64,000 nt of DNA, taken from Acidobacteriota bacterium. GTDB taxonomy: Bacteria; Acidobacteriota; Blastocatellia; Pyrinomonadales; Pyrinomonadaceae. A program made the position numbers and the translations under genes. Position 1 is the first letter of the stretch; each line of letters starts with the position of its first letter. The stretch spans positions 279,602 through 343,601 of the forward strand of contig JAIVJV010000002.1 in assembly GCA_020199835.1 (NCBI GenBank), read 5' to 3'. The notes under the pieces were generated by a model, which was not told the DNA's origin, did not search any database, and saw only the letters and a program-made list of their open reading frames with translations. This document shows positions 46,102-54,345 of the stretch, piece after piece.

Positions 46102-46464
46102 TTAGAAGATGAAGGTGCCTGTGTCATCAATACATTGGTGGATTGGTGGTGAAGTGTTTTCATGATAGGCATGGGCCATATAGGAGAGGTGTGGATCGTT
46201 GTACAAGGCCGCATGGTATGCGTCCCAGGTGATTGCGTATCGTTCCTCTTCGTGCGGTGAAACGGTCGTAGCTTGTGAGTAAAATTCTTCAAATCGGACG
46301 GCGGTGCCGAGTGGCAGATCGAGATCCGTTTCGATCGCGCGAAGGATGTTGAGGCGGGTATCTGTCTCGATGATGTGACGGATTTCATCGAGATTTGCGA
46401 GATACCATTGATAGCCGCGTTCGGTGGTATCGGTGGGAGCGGATGTTGGTGCTGATGTTGTCAT
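46102..46464 (-). CDS. Hypothetical protein
   Basis: 120 residues from the ATG at 46464, chosen because GGAGG lies 6 nt upstream; the frame opens 17 codons earlier without such a site. The start is Thr/Ser/Pro-rich (TTSAPTSAPTDTT). Aromatic and acidic residues follow (GYQWYLANLDEIRHIIE, ERYAITWDAYHAALYND). No family recognised. Confidence 0.6.
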   Translation of the reverse strand: MTTSAPTSAPTDTTERGYQWYLANLDEIRHIIETDTRLNILRAIETDLDLPLGTAVRFEEFYSQATTVSPHEEERYAITWDAYHAALYNDPHLSYMAHAYHENTSPPIHQCIDDTGTFIF

Positions 46465-46585
46465 GGTCTGCCTCCAAAGACGGTCGAAGATCACTCCTTT
46501 GCAGTCAATCCACAAACTTTTGTTGACGTAGGAAAAGGCGGGTAGGGCAGGAGTGTAGTGCTGGAAAGAGGGCGATTTAAGAGGG

Positions 46586-47140
46586 CTAGGCGACGCTTGT
46601 CAGGTAGTGATGCCAGGCGTTGACAGTTTGAATCCGAGTGTGTGCGTACGATAAACAGTTCTTAGTTCCGCCTGATGTGCCGTCCCAGAAAGCCAACAAG
46701 ATAGCGTTGTCAGAACCAGGACCGTTTTTTAGTGCGAGATCGATCATGCGTTCGTTGCGGATCTGCATCTTTTCTGGTGCATATTTACCGGGAGAACAAA
46801 CGATTAATTTCGCCGCCCGTTCGATGTAGTTGCCATAAGCGCGTTGTGAAGCTAGTGGCCATTTCGATTCTTGGCCCTCGAACGGAATGCAGGCGATGTA
46901 AGGCAATCTGAGAGCGAGGCAAGCTTCAACGATCGCAGTGTCCCACCCTAAAGCCATGCCGGAGATCGCGCCTCTGGGTTTCAGCGCGACAAGCCAATCA
47001 ATTGCTAAATCTCTCAAGCGAAGTTGTGCATTTTCGCTATAACCGCCGCTCTTGTTGGGACGATGGCCGGTGGCGACGAGAATACGATTGCGGTACTCAA
47101 GCGTTAGGTGTTCCGGCCATTGAATTGAATCGAGAATCAT
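46586..47140 (-). CDS. SLOG-superfamily (DUF1273/YpsA-like) protein
   Basis: About 184 residues from the ATG at 47140 (AAGGA 7 nt upstream; an earlier TTG exists). The fold signature is clear: LVATGHRPNKSGGYS, then GAISGMALGWDTAIVEACLAL, then LIVCSPGKY and LLAFWDGTSGGTKNCL. SLOG proteins bind nucleotides or nucleotide-derived signals; members act as DprA/LOG enzymes or sensors in defence systems. It is followed, on the same strand, by the RNA/SSB/RNase H block and preceded downstream by nothing obvious; the macro-domain gene lies 58 bp upstream. The pairing of SLOG with a macro domain suggests NAD or ADP-ribose signalling (inference). Confidence 0.82.
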   Translation of the reverse strand: MILDSIQWPEHLTLEYRNRILVATGHRPNKSGGYSENAQLRLRDLAIDWLVALKPRGAISGMALGWDTAIVEACLALRLPYIACIPFEGQESKWPLASQRAYGNYIERAAKLIVCSPGKYAPEKMQIRNERMIDLALKNGPGSDNAILLAFWDGTSGGTKNCLSYAHTRIQTVNAWHHYLTSVA

Positions 47141-47198
47141 GTGCGGTCCTTCAGTCAAGGAGAATTGCCAAATCAGTAGCTGCGGTCAAGACTGAGTT

Positions 47199-47681
47199 CT
47201 AGGCGAGGTCGTAGACAGTTACGGGTACGCCTTTGTTGCATAGCTCTGTTTCAACGATTTCGGCGATCAACTGCCAGTTTCCGCCAGCTAGCCCGGCGCC
47301 CATGCGCGGCATGTGGATCGAGGCGTTGTGTTCCAGGGCAAATTCGCAAACGGTTTGGAGAGCTTTTCGAATAGCCTCGTAGCGAATGGGCGGAGGGTAA
47401 GCGAAACGGTCTTTCGCGATACCAGATTGACCGATGATATTTGCAACCCATAGATCGGTGGCAACGGGGACGAACTGGACGTTACCCAGGGCGAAGGGTA
47501 GAGCTTGATCTTGGCCTCTGGCCCATAGGCGATAAGCGCGTTCGGGTTGGGGCCAGCGTTTGGAGAGAGCTTTTACGAAGCCGGCATTCCAGTATCCGAG
47601 ATCATTGCAACAGTGAATGATGATGCGGTTTCCGTCGCCGCCAGGCACGGTGGCGTCCCCTTTGACATAGCAGATAGACAA
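47199..47681 (-). CDS. Macro-domain protein (ADP-ribose-binding/phosphatase-like)
   Basis: About 160 residues. I chose the TTG at 47681 because GGAGGT lies ~9 nt upstream; the frame extends 15 codons further to another TTG with no such site. Key macro features: IIIHCCNDLGYWNAGFVKALSKRWP (the ND...G.GF loop), LWVANIIGQSG, and HMPRMGAGLAGGNW (the phosphate-binding loop). This set resembles the ADP-ribose-1''-phosphatase type. Such enzymes remove or bind ADP-ribose groups. Together with the SLOG gene next to it and the SIR2 protein 20 kb away, it hints at ADP-ribose or NAD turnover on this element. Confidence 0.85.
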   Translation of the reverse strand: MSICYVKGDATVPGGDGNRIIIHCCNDLGYWNAGFVKALSKRWPQPERAYRLWARGQDQALPFALGNVQFVPVATDLWVANIIGQSGIAKDRFAYPPPIRYEAIRKALQTVCEFALEHNASIHMPRMGAGLAGGNWQLIAEIVETELCNKGVPVTVYDLA

Positions 47682-47898
47682 CGTGGGTGTACCTCCATAA
47701 ACGTAATCGCGATGGAGTGCAATCAACGCTAAAGGCTGTAGCGTGTTTGGAGGGAAAGATGGAGGGGGGTGGGCCGACCTCGCCCTGCGTGGGCTGGCTC
47801 CAGCTCACGCGACGGCCTACCGAAAGCGCGTCGATCTAACTCGTTTCTGCACTGAGCCGCGATGCCGAACGGAGAGTTGTCCTCAGTGATGTTTTCTA

Positions 47899-48014
47899 CA
47901 CAAAGGCGGTAAACCCTTTGTGGTGGCACCAAACGTCGTTTGGGTAGGGCGGGGGCGCAGTTTGCGGAATTTCCCCGCCCTTTAACTTCCCGCCGGGAGG
48001 CGTTCGGCGGGAAG
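47899..48014. repeat. Cluster of four consecutive perfect hairpins
   Basis: In the 350-bp gene-free space upstream of the macro-domain gene (47682-48033). Hairpin 1: 47899-47922, 8-bp stem CACAAAGG/CCTTTGTG. Hairpin 2: 47929-47943, 6-bp stem CCAAAC/GTTTGG, 3-nt loop. Hairpin 3: 47946-47981, 9-bp stem AGGGCGGGG/CCCCGCCCT. Hairpin 4: 47986-48014, 9-bp stem CTTCCCGCC/GGCGGGAAG. No T-run follows on either strand, so simple termination does not explain all four. This may be a structured RNA, a single-strand origin or a regulatory leader. The rest of the gap (47682-47898) shows nothing definite. Confidence 0.7.
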
Positions 48015-48033
48015 ACTTGAAACGCTCTGTGGT

Positions 48034-48609
48034 CTAACCAAGTGGTGATTGCGGCAGGGTGCGGTCACGGTCGTAGGGAGGATTTTCGTGGTCAGGCATT
48101 GGATCGTCGGGCCAATCAAGAGCCCACTGCTTCCGGTGTTCCTCATCGGCGTAATACTTCAGATAGATTTGGTTGTCTTCGTCGCTGCCGCTGCCGGTAA
48201 GATCGATGATGTAAGCGTAACTCGGATTTTCGGGAAAGAGAACGGCTTCTTCTCGCAGGCCATCGTTATAGAGGTATTCGTAGAGTGCTCGGTCACTCAG
48301 ATGGTTGGTGTGGAGAAGGTATGATCCCAGCGTAGCAAGCTTTTCTGTGATTTCTGTCAGCTTAGTTGAAAGGGCGACGTCATCAAGATCTGTGGGTGGC
48401 GGGATTTGAACGCCGGCGTTTTCAAGTAGCCGGAAAAGGGTGATGGGTTCTGCCTGTTCATATTCGAGTACCTGGCGAAGGAACTCTTCTTCCATGTCGG
48501 CTGGCATGGATTGTAACGTGGTCGTGCTTCCGCCAAGCTTTTCGAGTTCGGCGCGGAGTTTTGCGATGCGTTCTTCCTGGGTGGGTTGATCGGGATCGTC
48601 GACTTGCAT
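48034..48609 (-). CDS. Acidic conserved hypothetical protein
   Basis: 191 residues, strongly acidic. AAGGAG precedes the ATG by 6 nt. A helical start (QEERIAKLRAELEKLGG) leads to a region with LREEAVLFPENPSYAYIIDLTGSG and YLKYYADEEHRKQWALDWPDD. No family recognised. Acidic proteins of this size on conjugative elements are sometimes anti-restriction DNA mimics, but the sequence does not resemble ArdA. Confidence 0.65.
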   Translation of the reverse strand: MQVDDPDQPTQEERIAKLRAELEKLGGSTTTLQSMPADMEEEFLRQVLEYEQAEPITLFRLLENAGVQIPPPTDLDDVALSTKLTEITEKLATLGSYLLHTNHLSDRALYEYLYNDGLREEAVLFPENPSYAYIIDLTGSGSDEDNQIYLKYYADEEHRKQWALDWPDDPMPDHENPPYDRDRTLPQSPLG

Positions 48610-48761
48610 GGATGGCTCCTTGTGAATGTTTTGAGTTGTGTGGTTGTCGTAATCGGGGTTTACGCGGGCCGCTTGATTTCTGACGCTGAGTGATTGCCAA
48701 GATCGTCGGAACGTGAGGGGTTGAGTTGTAGAGAGCGTACCCGCGTAGGAGTGTGGGTGGG

Positions 48762-49226
48762 TTAATTGATGTTGGCGAGCTGTGCGATCGTTTGGGTGAG
48801 GATCGTTGGATCGACTTGTCCGCCTTGTGCAGTAGCACGAGCGATGTTGTCAGTGGCCTCTTGCTCGGGGTCACCGTCGTGGCCTTCGATCCACTGGTAA
48901 GTGACAGTATGGATTTTGGCGGCGTTATCAAGTCTGGTCCAACAATCGTGATTTCGCTTTCGTTTGAAATTTCCACTCATGGTTTCGACTAAGTACTTGG
49001 AGTCGGACCGGAGAATGACATTGCAGGGTTGAGTCAAGGACTCGAGCCCGCAAGCAGCGGCGATAATTTCGGCGCGCTGGTTGGTGCCCTGGCCGATGAA
49101 TTCAGCAACGGCTCGGCGATAACCACGGTAATTGAGTATTGCGGCCGCAGCCGCGCGGGTGGAAGCCTGACCGTTTCCGAGGCAGGCGCCGTCGACGGTG
49201 ATCGTGACTTGTTTGTTGTTGTTCAT
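48762..49226 (-). CDS. Ribonuclease HI-type protein
   Basis: 154 residues from the ATG at 49226 (GAGG 8 nt upstream); 28 more upstream codons are open but unlike the family. Acidic catalytic residues are in place: Asp in TVDGACLGNG, Glu in TNQRAEIIAA, Asp in LRSDSKYLVE, and Asp in EATDNIARATA. A WIEGHDGDPEQE motif holds the His-loop. RNase H removes RNA primers from RNA-DNA hybrids during replication. It lies close to ssb on the same strand and may act in element replication in the recipient. Confidence 0.9.
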   Translation of the reverse strand: MNNNKQVTITVDGACLGNGQASTRAAAAAILNYRGYRRAVAEFIGQGTNQRAEIIAAACGLESLTQPCNVILRSDSKYLVETMSGNFKRKRNHDCWTRLDNAAKIHTVTYQWIEGHDGDPEQEATDNIARATAQGGQVDPTILTQTIAQLANIN

Positions 49227-49359
49227 TTTAAGTGCCTCGCAAAGATGGGAAGTGGTGAAGGTGTAGAGGTGAGGGTAAGACGTGTGAGCGGCGTTGGTCC
49301 AGCCGCCCACTACCGTCTCGTAGTTGAGTAAGAGTTAAGTGCGTGAAAACGGTTCGCAC

Positions 49360-49776
49360 TCAAAATGGAATATCGTCATCGGAAAGGTCGCCGCCGCCAT
49401 CGGGAGATGTGGCTGCTTCACCTGAAGCGGATGCGTCAGAGTTTGTGGACGGCCGTTTGAGAAGCGTGACCTCGTTCGTGTTGATGTTCATGGTGAGTTG
49501 GATTTCGCCGTTGCGGTCCTTCCACAGTTCAGGGTTCAAGCGGCCTTCAGTGTGAATCAGAGTTCCTTTGGTGAGGTACGGGGTGATGGCTTCGGCAGAC
49601 TTGCCGAAAAGATTGACCTTGAACCACTGGGGGTGGTCGGTTCTGTTGTCACCGGAACCACGGCGCTGGTTGGCGCAAACGGTGAAAGACGTGACGGGGT
49701 TGCCGTTTGGCATGTAGCGAAGGTTTGCGTCTGCGCCAATGTTGCCAATGACAAGTGCTTTTGCGACTGATGACAT
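49360..49776 (-). CDS. ssb: Single-stranded DNA-binding protein
   Basis: 138 residues from the ATG at 49776, 8 nt after AAAGGAG; the frame runs 40 codons further upstream without family likeness. The OB-fold pattern is clear: ALVIGNIGADANLRYMPNGNPVTSFTV, then WFKVNLFGKSAEAITPYLTKG and IHTEGRLNPELWKDRNG. The C-terminus has the SSB tip DDDIPF. Plasmid-borne SSBs coat the incoming single strand after conjugation. Confidence 0.95.
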   Translation of the reverse strand: MSSVAKALVIGNIGADANLRYMPNGNPVTSFTVCANQRRGSGDNRTDHPQWFKVNLFGKSAEAITPYLTKGTLIHTEGRLNPELWKDRNGEIQLTMNINTNEVTLLKRPSTNSDASASGEAATSPDGGGDLSDDDIPF

Positions 49777-50088
49777 GATCTGAAGCTCCTTTGAGTAGTA
49801 AAAGTTTCTTGTTGTCTGAAATGAAACACTTGCTTTGTGGGCGAGGTGTTTTTGCTGATGCCAGTTCCACTGGTTGGCGAAACCGGCTAACGTCATTTCC
49901 TGCAGTCAGCCCTAATTTCCTGTTGTTAATGTGGAAGACAGGGATGTGGGAGTCGCGCGATCGCTTATCCTGCGCGTCTAACTGTTTGCGAGTGAGAAAT
50001 GGCAAAGGTGAAGTGATCGCAGAGGGATAGTTTGATGTGTGGTCGCAGCCATGGTGAGGATTGGCTGCGGATGTTGATCGTTTGGTCC

Positions 50089-51996
50089 TTAGGCGGCGAG
50101 GGTTGTGATTGTCTGTGGCTCTTTGAGTTGTTGCCAGATTGCTGCGTTATCTGAAGCCGTCAATAAGTGGATCATGTTGTGGGATTGATTGGGAACGCCA
50201 GTTTGACGGTCCTGATAGAAAGCGAAACGAAGATAGCGTCGCTTGTCGGGACTGGCCTTACGAACGATTTTTAGCAAACCGTTAAGTATCCGATCATAGA
50301 GCTGCGGCCGCTCGGTTCGGAGGACATGTCGGACTCGCTCTCTTTCGTGCTGTGGCAAAGTGTGAATGTTCGTGGCAAGGGTTCGCAGATCGCGAGGAGC
50401 AATTGTTTTTGCCAGCGCGATCAAAGGCACTGCTGGTTCAAAGAGTTTCGTAGAGCCGTTGATTGTTTTCGTGACGCGCAGAGGTGTGGATTGAAGGCGT
50501 GCGCGTTTAACTACGTAAAGAGTGTTCAAGGCAGTGAACATCTTTATCGTGATTGTACGTCTTAACCTGGACTGGTAGGCGTCTTTGATCGTGTCAATGA
50601 GTTGGCGTACATCGGTAGCTTCCGCGATCAGATTGTGAAAACGACGAAAGTGTGCGGAGCGATTCATAGAGCGAAGTATGAAATCCTGCTGCATAGCTTC
50701 TAAGAGAATATCCAAAACTTCGCGAGCGTACTGTCGCTCTTCGCGGTTGGGGTAAGTAGAAACGGGATAGGTGTACTCGAAGAGTGTCTCGCGATTGCCC
50801 GCGCGAGTGGTTATGGGTCGAGTTCCGACTGCCCGCATTGTGCGTGTTACGCGATTTGCTTTGTCACTCGGATCTCCATAGAGCTGGTTGAGCCTGAGTT
50901 CGATGAAGGCGTCAATGGTCTGGAAGTCTTCACCTTCGATGAAGAGGTGAAGCATTTCATTCGTAATGCTGCGAGCGTCCGGTGGCAAGTAGTCGGAGGT
51001 CACATCGTCGTCAAGAGTACCGTCGACGACGAATCGTTCTGCATCGCTCATGTGAAGGGATACTACGCCGCCTTCGCTGTACTGCTCCGTTACTCGCTCA
51101 TGGCTTTCCTGGAGAGCTTCGAGGGTTTCGTAAGTTGTGTTGCCCGAATCTGCCAAGTCAGTGAGGTAGCTTTGGAATTGGGCATCGTCATCATGGGGCG
51201 AGGCAGACGATGTAGGGGAGCCGATCCGGGAGCAGATCATTGTTAATTCGGAAGCGAATGTCGAGCGAGTGTCGTGATGGTCCAGAAGTTCGCTGCAGCG
51301 AGCTTCGAAGAGTTCTTTTCGTTCAGTTGGCGTAAGGCGCTCTTCGCGAGGAAGGATCGGGTGGATTTCAGGTTCGTCAAGTAATCGCTCCTCATTGGTT
51401 GCAGTGACGGCAGTCAGATGAATGGCAATGATCGCGAGTTCTGAGAGAACTTCCTTGTTTGCGGCGGCTTGGAATTCGGTGAGAAGGTGTGCGTGTCGTG
51501 GCGTGTTCTTACTCTCTTGCAGGATCTCAGAGTTATCGCGAAGAAGCGTGGCGTAGCGTTCCCTGATTTCGCTGTAACCCCAGGAGGCCCATATCTGGAG
51601 TGATCGTGTATCGGCCTCGACGCCGGCAGTTACGGCTTGTTTGATAACACGAACGAATTCAATGGCGTCGTCGATGTTGCCGAGTTGCTTTTCCGCATAC
51701 GGAATGGAGAGGATCTTGTGCTGTTGTTCTGCTTCATCGACTGGTCCAAGTTCGCTTTCGAGGTGACCGAGAACGCGTCCGCCAATTACCTGGATTGACT
51801 CAAGATCTATGCGGGCGATGTTTCCAGTGATGAAGTGCTGGCGATTATTTGATATGGGGCAATAGACGGTGTCACGTTTATTGCCGAATTGTTCAAGATG
51901 AATGTTGAAGTCGTGGTTGGGGCTGCCGGTATCGACGGGGTTGAAGATGAGATGTAGCGAACTTGGTGCGTAGCACTTTAGGAATTTAGTAAGCAC
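50089..51996 (-). CDS. Large hypothetical protein, unknown function
   Basis: 635 residues from the GTG at 51996, which follows GGAGG by 6 nt; the frame is open 16 codons earlier from a TTG. Mainly helical. Notable stretches: NDFNIHLEQFGNKRDTVYCP-like start region, an acidic middle (HDDDAQFQSYLTDL), and a basic C-terminal third (TIKMFTALNTLYVVKRARL, LRTERPQLYDRILNGLL). No nucleotide-binding loop or known catalytic motif was found. Its length and isolation between SSB and smaller genes give no further clue. It could be an initiator or a host-takeover protein; this is a guess. Confidence 0.7.
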   Translation of the reverse strand: MLTKFLKCYAPSSLHLIFNPVDTGSPNHDFNIHLEQFGNKRDTVYCPISNNRQHFITGNIARIDLESIQVIGGRVLGHLESELGPVDEAEQQHKILSIPYAEKQLGNIDDAIEFVRVIKQAVTAGVEADTRSLQIWASWGYSEIRERYATLLRDNSEILQESKNTPRHAHLLTEFQAAANKEVLSELAIIAIHLTAVTATNEERLLDEPEIHPILPREERLTPTERKELFEARCSELLDHHDTRSTFASELTMICSRIGSPTSSASPHDDDAQFQSYLTDLADSGNTTYETLEALQESHERVTEQYSEGGVVSLHMSDAERFVVDGTLDDDVTSDYLPPDARSITNEMLHLFIEGEDFQTIDAFIELRLNQLYGDPSDKANRVTRTMRAVGTRPITTRAGNRETLFEYTYPVSTYPNREERQYAREVLDILLEAMQQDFILRSMNRSAHFRRFHNLIAEATDVRQLIDTIKDAYQSRLRRTITIKMFTALNTLYVVKRARLQSTPLRVTKTINGSTKLFEPAVPLIALAKTIAPRDLRTLATNIHTLPQHERERVRHVLRTERPQLYDRILNGLLKIVRKASPDKRRYLRFAFYQDRQTGVPNQSHNMIHLLTASDNAAIWQQLKEPQTITTLAA

Positions 51997-52281
51997 GATT
52001 TGCCTCCAGTCAGATGCACGAAACTCATTTGATCGGTAAATCAATGCCTCGGCAGTCTTAACTAAATGCCCGCATTGTCTTATGTAGTTCGGGTCAACAG
52101 ATGGGAAGCCAGGACGGGATTTCCTGGGTGTTAAGCGCGAGCAAGCCGCAAGCCGAAGGCGCAGCGGTTGAACACGAGAGATTGATTTGACTGGTTAATG
52201 TCTTTTTTTATGGCGGGGGATTTTGCTCACTGTTGGATTAAGCGCTAGCGCGCTTTGAGTGGTTTGGGATGAATGCAATAT

Positions 52282-52599
52282 TTAGAGGAAGAGCAAAGCT
52301 CCGTGGAACTGCGCGAGAAGCCGGCTTTGGAGTTGTTCGGCGCGCAATTCGTGTTCTCGGGCCACCTCGGGTAATAGGTCTTGCTTGGCCTTGAGGGCAC
52401 TCGCCTTGACGTGAAGAAACTCTGTTAGGAGTTCGATGCTCTCTACAGTGCGGGTGATGTTATCGGAACTGGTTTCGAGGGTTCCCAAGTTGATTATTGC
52501 TGTGATGGACCAGTTGACCGGAATACACACTTGGACCTTGTCGGGATCTGAGTGGGTAATGCTCGGTCCGTTGGGAGATTCGGACGCAAAGGCTTTCAT
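52282..52599 (-). CDS. Small helical hypothetical protein
   Basis: 105 residues. A beta-like start (DKVQVCIPVNWSITAIINLG) is followed by helices (IELLTEFLHVKASALKAKQDLLPEVAREHELRAEQLQ). No family recognised. Its 5' part overlaps the doubtful tail of the next listed frame by 140 bp; codon quality favours this gene in the shared part. Confidence 0.5.
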   Translation of the reverse strand: MKAFASESPNGPSITHSDPDKVQVCIPVNWSITAIINLGTLETSSDNITRTVESIELLTEFLHVKASALKAKQDLLPEVAREHELRAEQLQSRLLAQFHGALLFL

Positions 52600-53182
52600 A
52601 ATGTGGTTTGTTCAGCGATTGACGTGCTGGGGATCTGGGCCGTGCGTGTCGCTGATTTCTGCTCGTTTCTGCTCGTATCTTGCCCCTAAGTAATTGCTTC
52701 CGCAAGTGAAAAATTCGACGGTTTTGCAACTGCTTGATGTTGATAATCAGGAGTGGTCTTGCACGGTTTCTTGCGAGACATAGGCTTGTGTGATTTTGTG
52801 CCAGGTCCGTGACTGACGCTAATTGAGATGAGAGGGAGGGTTCTAACCAAGTTGCGACACGCGTACCGAAACCGAAGATGCGATTGGCAAGATGTTCTGA
52901 AAGGTAATCAGCGTTCATGTGGCTGTCGATGAACATCCGTGTGAAGGGGCTAATTGTTCCGTGAAGGTCGAGCCGCCTTGTGCCTTTGATGTTCCAGAGC
53001 GTGTCTGAACACCCGCCAAGATCGGGATTGGTGAAGTCGGCGGTAGGACGGTCATGGGAGAATGATTCGAGAATAGTGCGACCTTCACTAAGCGCGCGGT
53101 AGAGATACTCACGCAATGCTTCTTTTCGCGCTCCGTAATGTTTTTCCCAGATCGTATGAAAATTCGTACGCACCAGTTTCAT
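52460..53182 (-). CDS. Hypothetical protein with doubtful C-terminal third
   Basis: 240 residues in an open frame. The first ~130 residues look protein-like (YGARKEALREYLYRALSEGRTILESF, GTRRLDLHGTISPFTRMF, NADYLSEHLANRIFGFGTRVATWL). After about residue 135 it becomes basic and low in order and overlaps the 105-aa gene, so the real gene may end or frameshift near 52800. No family recognised. Its start region also overlaps the 70-aa frame at 53109-53321. Confidence 0.42.
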   Translation of the reverse strand: MKLVRTNFHTIWEKHYGARKEALREYLYRALSEGRTILESFSHDRPTADFTNPDLGGCSDTLWNIKGTRRLDLHGTISPFTRMFIDSHMNADYLSEHLANRIFGFGTRVATWLEPSLSSQLASVTDLAQNHTSLCLARNRARPLLIINIKQLQNRRIFHLRKQLLRGKIRAETSRNQRHARPRSPARQSLNKPHYESLCVRISQRTEHYPLRSRQGPSVYSGQLVHHSNNQLGNPRNQFR

Positions 53183-53321
53183 CGTTTTGCTGGCCGAAGT
53201 TCGGTGACCAGAAATCGTCAGGTAGATTACGAAGGTAGTCGGCGGCAGATTGTTGAATTAACGCGTTTGGTGAAGGCGCGTTTAGGAAAACTCTTTCGGA
53301 TGTGGGGGCGGTAGTTGGCAT
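53109..53321 (-). CDS. Small hypothetical protein (70 aa) in overlapping frame
   Basis: 70 residues, including AADYLRNLPDDFWSPNFGQQ and GAYEFSYDLGKTLR. It shares 74 bp with the start of the next gene in another frame. One possibility is that it and the 240-aa frame are two halves of one frameshifted gene; the other is a true overlap. No clear ribosome-binding site. Confidence 0.4.
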   Translation of the reverse strand: MPTTAPTSERVFLNAPSPNALIQQSAADYLRNLPDDFWSPNFGQQNDETGAYEFSYDLGKTLRSAKRSIA

Positions 53322-53357
53322 AATTTGCTTTTGATGTAAGTGGATGGATGGTGTGGT

Positions 53358-53564
53358 CTATGTCTGTTTGCCGATCCAAAGCTTAGATGGGTCTATAGTA
53401 ATTCCTAATTCCTTGTTCATCATTTCCATGTAACCGGGGCTTACTGGATTCTGGCCGGTGAGATTTCGAAAGATAATCGAAATGGTGGCATGGTCGCCGC
53501 GGAGCAATTCGGTTTTGTCATGCATTAGCGCATGAGGGTGTTTAGTTCGTTTGTGTCTCGGCAT
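53358..53564 (-). CDS. Small hypothetical protein
   Basis: 68 residues, basic start (PRHKRTKHPHALMHDKTEL), then HATISIIFRNLTGQNPVSPGYMEMM. The middle is reminiscent of a short helix-turn-helix but not enough to claim it. It lies among other small minus-strand genes. Confidence 0.42.
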   Translation of the reverse strand: MPRHKRTKHPHALMHDKTELLRGDHATISIIFRNLTGQNPVSPGYMEMMNKELGITIDPSKLWIGKQT

Positions 53565-53679
53565 GAGAGTGGGTTTTGGAATTGTGGTGTTCGTGTCGAT
53601 GTCTTGTGGGCCGCACGATTCTTCAAGTGGGGGGAACGGGTTGGTTTATAAAAATGGATGGAAGTTGCCGGATTCCTGC

Positions 53680-53928
53680 TTACTGGAGATCCAGTACTGT
53701 CTCCTTCGTAGCGGGGGCACGCTCGCAGTCAGGTGTGTGAGTATCTGTTTCGGTTCCACACGACTTGCAGGCGTACGCGGCAATTGAGCGCCACACGCCG
53801 CGTGCGGCATTAAAGACGACACCCTCAACCCGCGCAGCTTCTGCCTCTCGGGATGTTGTGAAGTAATGCCAGATCTTGCCGTGTTCATTCCAAGTCGTTT
53901 CGAGTTTCATTTTCAAGGATCCCTTCAT
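53680..53928 (-). CDS. Small protein with CxxC knuckle
   Basis: 82 residues. The first part has ETTWNEHGKIWHYFTTSREAEA. The C-terminal part has ACKSCGTETDTHTPDC, a likely metal-binding set of three cysteines and a His. The start ATG overlaps the stop of the upstream gene by 4 nt (ATGA), implying translational coupling; the ATG at 53910, with AAGGGA upstream, is an alternative. Confidence 0.6.
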   Translation of the reverse strand: MKGSLKMKLETTWNEHGKIWHYFTTSREAEAARVEGVVFNAARGVWRSIAAYACKSCGTETDTHTPDCERAPATKETVLDLQ

Positions 53929-54335
53929 CGGGTTTCTTTAAGAGCGAAATACTTGATGAATTCTTCGAGGGTTGAAGCGCCAGCGGCTTGTGCTTCACGG
54001 CAGTTCGATTCGGTTTGTGAATCGCTGTCAGTGGACCAGAATGCTTTGGTAGCTCGTTCGACCACTTCAGAGGTGGTGTTGTACTGAGAGGCGCGGGTGG
54101 CTAGTAAACTTTCGTAGTCGGTGGATTGGTAGTTGACAGCAGCTTCATACCATTCGTGAATTTGGTGGGCGATTTGGTCGAAGCTTTCATCGAATGGGTA
54201 TTTGTCGGCCATTACGATTGGGTGATTGCCATCGTCTTCTGTTAAAGACCACTGTCGAGTTAACGCCTGGGCCGCTTGGTTAAAAAGGCGTAGCTGTTCT
54301 AAGAGAAGATCGGGGTGTGGCTGAGTGATTTTCAT
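53925..54335 (-). CDS. YPF-x-ESFD motif hypothetical protein, copy 1
   Basis: 136 residues. After a helical N-terminus (LLLEQLRLFNQAAQALTRQW) comes DKYPFDESFDQIAHQIHEWYEAAVNYQ. The same motif, ordered YPF-x-ESFD then W..-A, recurs in the 108-aa gene at 55800-56126, so the two are probable paralogs. Family unknown. It lies just downstream of the methyltransferase gene (10 bp) and overlaps the next gene by 4 nt. Confidence 0.62.
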   Translation of the reverse strand: MKITQPHPDLLLEQLRLFNQAAQALTRQWSLTEDDGNHPIVMADKYPFDESFDQIAHQIHEWYEAAVNYQSTDYESLLATRASQYNTTSEVVERATKAFWSTDSDSQTESNCREAQAAGASTLEEFIKYFALKETR

Positions 54336-54345
54336 GATGTTCTAT

